64,000 nt of DNA from NCBI RefSeq assembly GCF_934636665.1, contig NZ_CAKUAT010000005.1:72223-136222 (forward strand), written 5' to 3'. The position numbers and the translations under genes are program-made. The notes under the pieces were generated by a model. It searched no databases. It was not told where the DNA came from and saw only the letters and a program-made list of their open reading frames with translations. This DNA is from an uncultured Senegalimassilia sp. GTDB taxonomy: Bacteria; Actinomycetota; Coriobacteriia; Coriobacteriales; Eggerthellaceae. This document shows positions 60,723-64,000 of the stretch, piece after piece. Positions within the stretch are counted from its first letter, which is position 1. Every line of letters begins with the position of its first letter.

Positions 60723-62079
60723 CGAGCAGGATCGCGGTGAGCACGGAGACGATGCCTACGGTGATCCAGATGAGCACCTTTGTCACGCGGCCGGACTTGA
60801 ACTTGCCCATGACGCGCTTATCCGACGAAATCAGCGCCATGAACACCAGTAGCACCGGCAGCACCAGGCCGTTGATGAACTGGGCCATGAGCATGACGCC
60901 CATGAGGTCGATGTTCGGGATGAGCACGATGACGGCCGAGAACGCGATGACGAACGTGAAGATGCTCTTGAACAGCGGCGCTTCTTTCCACTTGAAGGAC
61001 ACGCCGGCCTCCCAGCCGAATGCCTCGCAGATAACGAATGCCGTGGTCAGCGGAAGCACGCATGCGGCCAAGAACGATGCGGCGATCAAGCCGATGGCGA
61101 ACAGGGCCTCGGCATATTTGCCCGCGAACGGCGCCAGCGCGGCGGCCGCGTCGGCGGCGTCGCTGATGACGATTCCCTGCGGATACAGCACAGTGCCCGT
61201 AGTGACGATGATGAACCACGCGACCAAGCAAGCAGCTACGGTGCCGGAGACCACATCGACTTTCTGCGTGAACAGCTCGTCGGGCTTGATGCCTTTCTCA
61301 ACCACGTTGCTCTGGTTGAAGAACATCATCCATGGCGCAATGGTGGTGCCGATCATGGATATGACCAGTGAAACGAAGCTCTGCTGGTATACCACGTGCG
61401 GCACGACGGTGTTGATAGCCGCATCCTCCCAGTTCGGCTGCGCCAAGAATGCCGCAATCACGTAGGTGAGGAACACGAGCGACAAGATGAGGAACACCTT
61501 CTCCACGCGCTTGTAGCTGCCTCCTACGATGAGCAGCCAGACGGCTAACGCGGCGACGGGCACGGCGATGTATTTCGACACGCCGAACATCTCCATGCCC
61601 GAGGCGATGCCTGCGAACTCGGAGAACGTGGTGCACACGTTGCCGATGAGCAGCGCGAGCATGGCGAGCGCCGTGAGCCTGATGCCGAAGGACTCGCGGA
61701 TGAGCGCGGCGAACCCCTTGCCGGTGACGGCGCCCATTTTCGCAGCGGTCATTTCCACCACGATGAGCAGCACGCACATGATGGGGATGACCCACAACGT
61801 TGCGAAGCCGAACTGCGCGCCAACGGTCGAGTAGGTGGAGATGCCGCCGGCGTCGTTGCCGGCCATGGCCGTAACGATGCCCGGGCCCATGGCTGCCAGG
61901 ATGAGCAGCAGCTTGCTCTTCTGCTTGCTGGAGCCGCCGGTCTGCTCGAGCGCCTGCTTTTCCGCAAGCTGCTCGGCGGACAGTGTAGCCTCGCCGGTAT
62001 GGAAGCTGCTGCGCTCCAGCGGATTATGCGAATCGATGTCGGCAACGCGCCCGGTCTTGCTGTTCTGCTTCAAAACCAC
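60697..62079 (-). CDS. Nramp-related Mg2+ transporter (NRMT type)
   Basis: The 460-residue SLC11-fold protein has about 11 helices. The metal site differs from classical Nramp: the TM1 DPGN motif is replaced around AMAGNDAGGISTYST, and the TM6 MPHN Met and His are missing (GTTIAPWMMFFNQSN). This is the pattern of NRMT proteins, which carry Mg2+ and Mn2+; from memory, the structurally studied member is from Eggerthella lenta. The start is GTG at 62079, with its ribosome site (GGAGG) inside the last codons of the upstream MgtE-like gene. Confidence 0.88.
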   Translation of the reverse strand: MVLKQNSKTGRVADIDSHNPLERSSFHTGEATLSAEQLAEKQALEQTGGSSKQKSKLLLILAAMGPGIVTAMAGNDAGGISTYSTVGAQFGFATLWVIPIMCVLLIVVEMTAAKMGAVTGKGFAALIRESFGIRLTALAMLALLIGNVCTTFSEFAGIASGMEMFGVSKYIAVPVAALAVWLLIVGGSYKRVEKVFLILSLVFLTYVIAAFLAQPNWEDAAINTVVPHVVYQQSFVSLVISMIGTTIAPWMMFFNQSNVVEKGIKPDELFTQKVDVVSGTVAACLVAWFIIVTTGTVLYPQGIVISDAADAAAALAPFAGKYAEALFAIGLIAASFLAACVLPLTTAFVICEAFGWEAGVSFKWKEAPLFKSIFTFVIAFSAVIVLIPNIDLMGVMLMAQFINGLVLPVLLVFMALISSDKRVMGKFKSGRVTKVLIWITVGIVSVLTAILLVMQVFGIG

Positions 62080-62082
62080 GGC

Positions 62083-63435
62083 TTACCTCCAATGGAATCC
62101 TGCGATTTGCAGTACGACAAGGGTGTACAGAATCAAGAACAGCAGAGCACCGGTCGCAATACCCACCCACTTCCACACGGAAGTCTTCGTTTTGTCGCTG
62201 CTGACGTCGTCCTCGATGGCGTCCCAGGCGTCGTCGATGGTGACGATGCCCAGCAGGGCGCCGTGCTCGTCCACGACGGGCATGGCGGTCAGGTCATACT
62301 TGAAGATGTCGGCGGAGACGTCCTCTTCGGTTTCGTCCGGCGTTGCGGTGATCAGGTCGTCGTACATGCACTTCGACATGGGCGTTTTGTCGTCGGTGAG
62401 CACCAGGGTGCGCAGCGAGCAGACGCCGACCAGCTTGTCGTATTCGTCCAGCACGTATACGAAGTGGACGGAAGGATGGTCCTCGGGAAGTTCGCGAAGC
62501 ACTTCGATGGCGTGCCCGACGGTGTCGGTGTCGGCGACGGATACGAACTGCGTGGTCATCATGCCGCCGGCGGTGCCGTCTTTGTAGCCGAGCAAGCGGC
62601 GGATTTCCGTTGCGTCCTCCACGCCCATAAGACGAAGGAGCGTTTCGGCGCGCTCGTAGGACAGGTCGCGCACGATGTCGGCTGCGTCGTCCGGATCCAT
62701 GTTGCCCAGGACGCTTGCAGCCTGCTTGTTGTCCAAACTTTCGATGAAGTCGGACTGGTATTCATCCTCCATCTCCGAGATTGCTTCGGTAGCCTGGGCG
62801 TCGTCGAGGTGCTCGAACACGTTCGCACGTTGTTGCGGGTCCAGCTGCTCCAAAATGTCCGCGACGTCGGCGGGGTGGAGCTCGTCCAAGCGCTTATGGG
62901 TGACGGACAGCTGCACTTCGGAAAGGTCGCGGTCCAGCAGGTCCATGTAGTTCCACGCGATGATCTGCTCGTCGATCTTCTTACCGAAGACCTTGGCGAC
63001 GGAGACCACCGAGCGCTCGATCCAGGGAGCAAGGCCGCGCAGGATGCCGCGGACGCCCACCTCGGCGCCGAGCAGGCGCAATTGGGAGCCGGATACGGAA
63101 AGCTTCAGGTCGTTTACGCGCACGACCTTCAGGCCCTGCGTGTCGACGATCTGGCGGTTCATGAGGTCGCGTGCAAGCAGCACCTCGTCGGGCTGTAGAT
63201 AGCTGAAGCGGATGTCGTGCGCTTCGACCTGCAGGGTGAGGCCGTCGTCGTCGAACTCGTCGACGTACTTGCGCCATGAGATCATGAACGGGATTTTGCC
63301 CGGACCCTGGAAGGCCAGGCTGGTGATGCGCGGAAATACCTCGCCCGTGGAGATGGCAAGGTCGGATACGGTGCCGATTTTCTCACCGGTGCAGTCAACG
63401 ACCGGCTTTCCCAGCATTTGAGAGAGATAGAGCAT
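62083..63435 (-). CDS. pore-less MgtE-like Mg2+ sensor protein (PRC barrel, MgtE-N, two CBS, one membrane helix)
   Basis: The 450-residue protein opens with a PRC-barrel-like domain (MLGKPVVDCTGEKIGTVSDLA). An MgtE N-domain follows at ~180-280 (LHPADVADILEQLDPQQRANVFEHLD, DPDDAADIVRDL), then GTAGGMMTTQFVSV and two CBS domains (~290-400). In real MgtE five pore helices come next; here there is only one helix at ~420-446. It therefore has the Mg2+-sensing half without a channel. Three bases separate it from the NRMT gene. I infer a regulatory partner that gates or recruits the transporter. Start ATG at 63435 behind AAGGGA. Confidence 0.82.
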   Translation of the reverse strand: MLYLSQMLGKPVVDCTGEKIGTVSDLAISTGEVFPRITSLAFQGPGKIPFMISWRKYVDEFDDDGLTLQVEAHDIRFSYLQPDEVLLARDLMNRQIVDTQGLKVVRVNDLKLSVSGSQLRLLGAEVGVRGILRGLAPWIERSVVSVAKVFGKKIDEQIIAWNYMDLLDRDLSEVQLSVTHKRLDELHPADVADILEQLDPQQRANVFEHLDDAQATEAISEMEDEYQSDFIESLDNKQAASVLGNMDPDDAADIVRDLSYERAETLLRLMGVEDATEIRRLLGYKDGTAGGMMTTQFVSVADTDTVGHAIEVLRELPEDHPSVHFVYVLDEYDKLVGVCSLRTLVLTDDKTPMSKCMYDDLITATPDETEEDVSADIFKYDLTAMPVVDEHGALLGIVTIDDAWDAIEDDVSSDKTKTSVWKWVGIATGALLFLILYTLVVLQIAGFHWR

Positions 63436-63542
63436 GATCAATTCCCTTACTGTCCATGCTCGCGTTCGGCAGGGGCTTTTACGGATGCCAGATAATGCTA
63501 CGTCTGCCATACGGCAACGGCGTTATGGGTACGTAAAGCTTC

Positions 63543-63548
63543 TGTCAA
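63543..63548 (-). promoter_or_regulatory. possible -35 box for the Mg2+ transport operon
   Basis: A TTGACA on the minus strand about 110 bases upstream of the MgtE-like start; the matching -10 is weak. I searched 63436-63670 by eye for an M-box riboswitch core and did not see one. Confidence 0.3.
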
Positions 63549-63673
63549 ACGAGAGCGCGTTGCAGCCTGCTCCTTCGGCTGCCAGCGTAAGGGAGGAGTC
63601 GAAGGAAGGCTACATACTGTGAGGTTTCGGTTTTCGAACCTTCAACAGGGTTCCTTTCTTTGGCCTACAAAAC

Positions 63674-63707
63674 AAAAAACCGCATGTGCTCGGTGGAGCC
63701 ATTGCGG
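63674..63707 (-). terminator. terminator of the tRNA-Arg array
   Basis: On the minus strand CCGCA/TGCGG with inner GCTC/GAGC pairs, followed by six T. Confidence 0.7.
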
Positions 63708-63721
63708 AATTTCAAGCTAAG

Positions 63722-63798
63722 TGGTGCGCCGTGAGGGATTCGAACCCCCGACGTACTGATTCGTAGTCAGTCCCTCTATCCAGCTGAGGTAACGGCGC
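63722..63798 (-). tRNA. tRNA-Arg (anticodon ACG), copy 1, CCA encoded
   Basis: A 77-base cloverleaf on the minus strand: acceptor GCGCCGT/ACGGCGC, anticodon loop CTACGAA, encoded CCA. Confidence 0.95.
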
Positions 63799-63822
63799 AC
63801 ATTGTCAAACGCGCTGTTAAAA

Positions 63823-63899
63823 TGGTGCGCCGTGAGGGATTCGAACCCCCGACGTACTGATTCGTAGTCAGTCCCTCTATCCAGCTGAGGTAACGGCGC
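63823..63899 (-). tRNA. tRNA-Arg (anticodon ACG), copy 2
   Basis: Identical by eye to copy 1, 101 bases further on. Confidence 0.95.
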
Positions 63900-63923
63900 A
63901 CATTGTCAAACGCGCTGTTAAAA

Positions 63924-64000
63924 TGGTGCGCCGTGAGGGATTCGAACCCCCGACGTACTGATTCGTAGTCAGTCCCTCTATCCAGCTGAGGTAACGGCGC
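63924..64000 (-). tRNA. tRNA-Arg (anticodon ACG), copy 3
   Basis: Identical by eye to the other copies; its 5' end is the last base of the window. Confidence 0.95.

Larger units (their letters stand above)
63722..64000. repeat. tandem 101-bp repeat made of tRNA-Arg plus a 24-bp spacer
   Basis: Three units with the same spacer between copies (ATTGTCAAACGCGCTGTTAA and a few A). Unit length is 101 bp. The array probably continues outside the window. Confidence 0.9.

Noticed and set aside
63436..63670. M-box Mg2+ riboswitch upstream of the Mg2+ transport operon
   Set aside because: Expected from function, but no conserved M-box core is visible on the minus strand.

Overview
The window looks like the replication-origin region of a high-GC Gram-positive anaerobe. 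My best guess is a member of the Coriobacteriia, family Eggerthellaceae. This rests on recognised protein families and gene order, not on any search: an NRMT-type Mg2+ transporter, indolepyruvate ferredoxin oxidoreductase IorAB next to a phenylacetate-CoA ligase, and a parABS system. No rRNA, CRISPR array, insertion sequence or phage gene was seen.

Left arm (1-18 kb, nearly all minus strand, so transcribed away from the origin): partial citrate synthase, a zinc-ribbon DUF5679 protein, a giant membrane protein built on a degenerate M28-peptidase fold, a coiled-coil membrane protein, a DinG-type exonuclease/helicase, ddl, then the classic block parB-parA, rsmG, jag, yidC, yidD, rnpA, rpmH. rlmN and one small membrane protein run on the plus strand.

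Origin (18.1-22.6 kb): the rpmH upstream region carries TTTTCCACA-type DnaA boxes. An unusual GHKL-ATPase/winged-helix protein follows, then dnaA. The dnaA-dnaN gap holds a parS site and a DnaA-box / GC-cluster / DnaA-trio element. Base composition on the plus strand changes from C/A-rich in dnaA to G/T-rich further right, so the true bidirectional start probably lies in the dnaA-dnaN gap. dnaA and its upstream partner would then be read against the leftward fork.

Right arm (22.6-59 kb, plus strand): dnaN-recF-DUF721-gyrB-gyrA, tRNA-Ile and tRNA-Ala, a J-domain protein, typA, a parvulin lipoprotein, a lone ABC ATPase, two tRNA-Ser genes, a MarR regulator, rpsF-ssb-rpsR-rplI, dnaB, an SbcCD-like YhaO/YhaN pair, purA, purD, a HemW-like radical SAM protein, tRNA-Phe, purE, iorAB, paaK, a sodium:solute symporter behind a tyrosine-rich leader peptide, and an NhaC-type antiporter. 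Arylpyruvate oxidation (IorAB) and acyl-CoA handling (PaaK), with two cation-coupled transporters nearby, suggest aromatic amino-acid fermentation.

Right end (59-64 kb): 5-formyl-THF cyclo-ligase, an Rrf2 regulator, an Nramp-related Mg2+ transporter coupled to a pore-less MgtE-like sensor protein, and a tandem array of tRNA-Arg(ACG) genes in identical 101-bp units running off the right edge.

Ten perfect parS sites (TGTTTCACGTGAAACA) and one with a single mismatch are scattered from 5.7 to 57.2 kb. They form a large ParB-loading domain around the origin.
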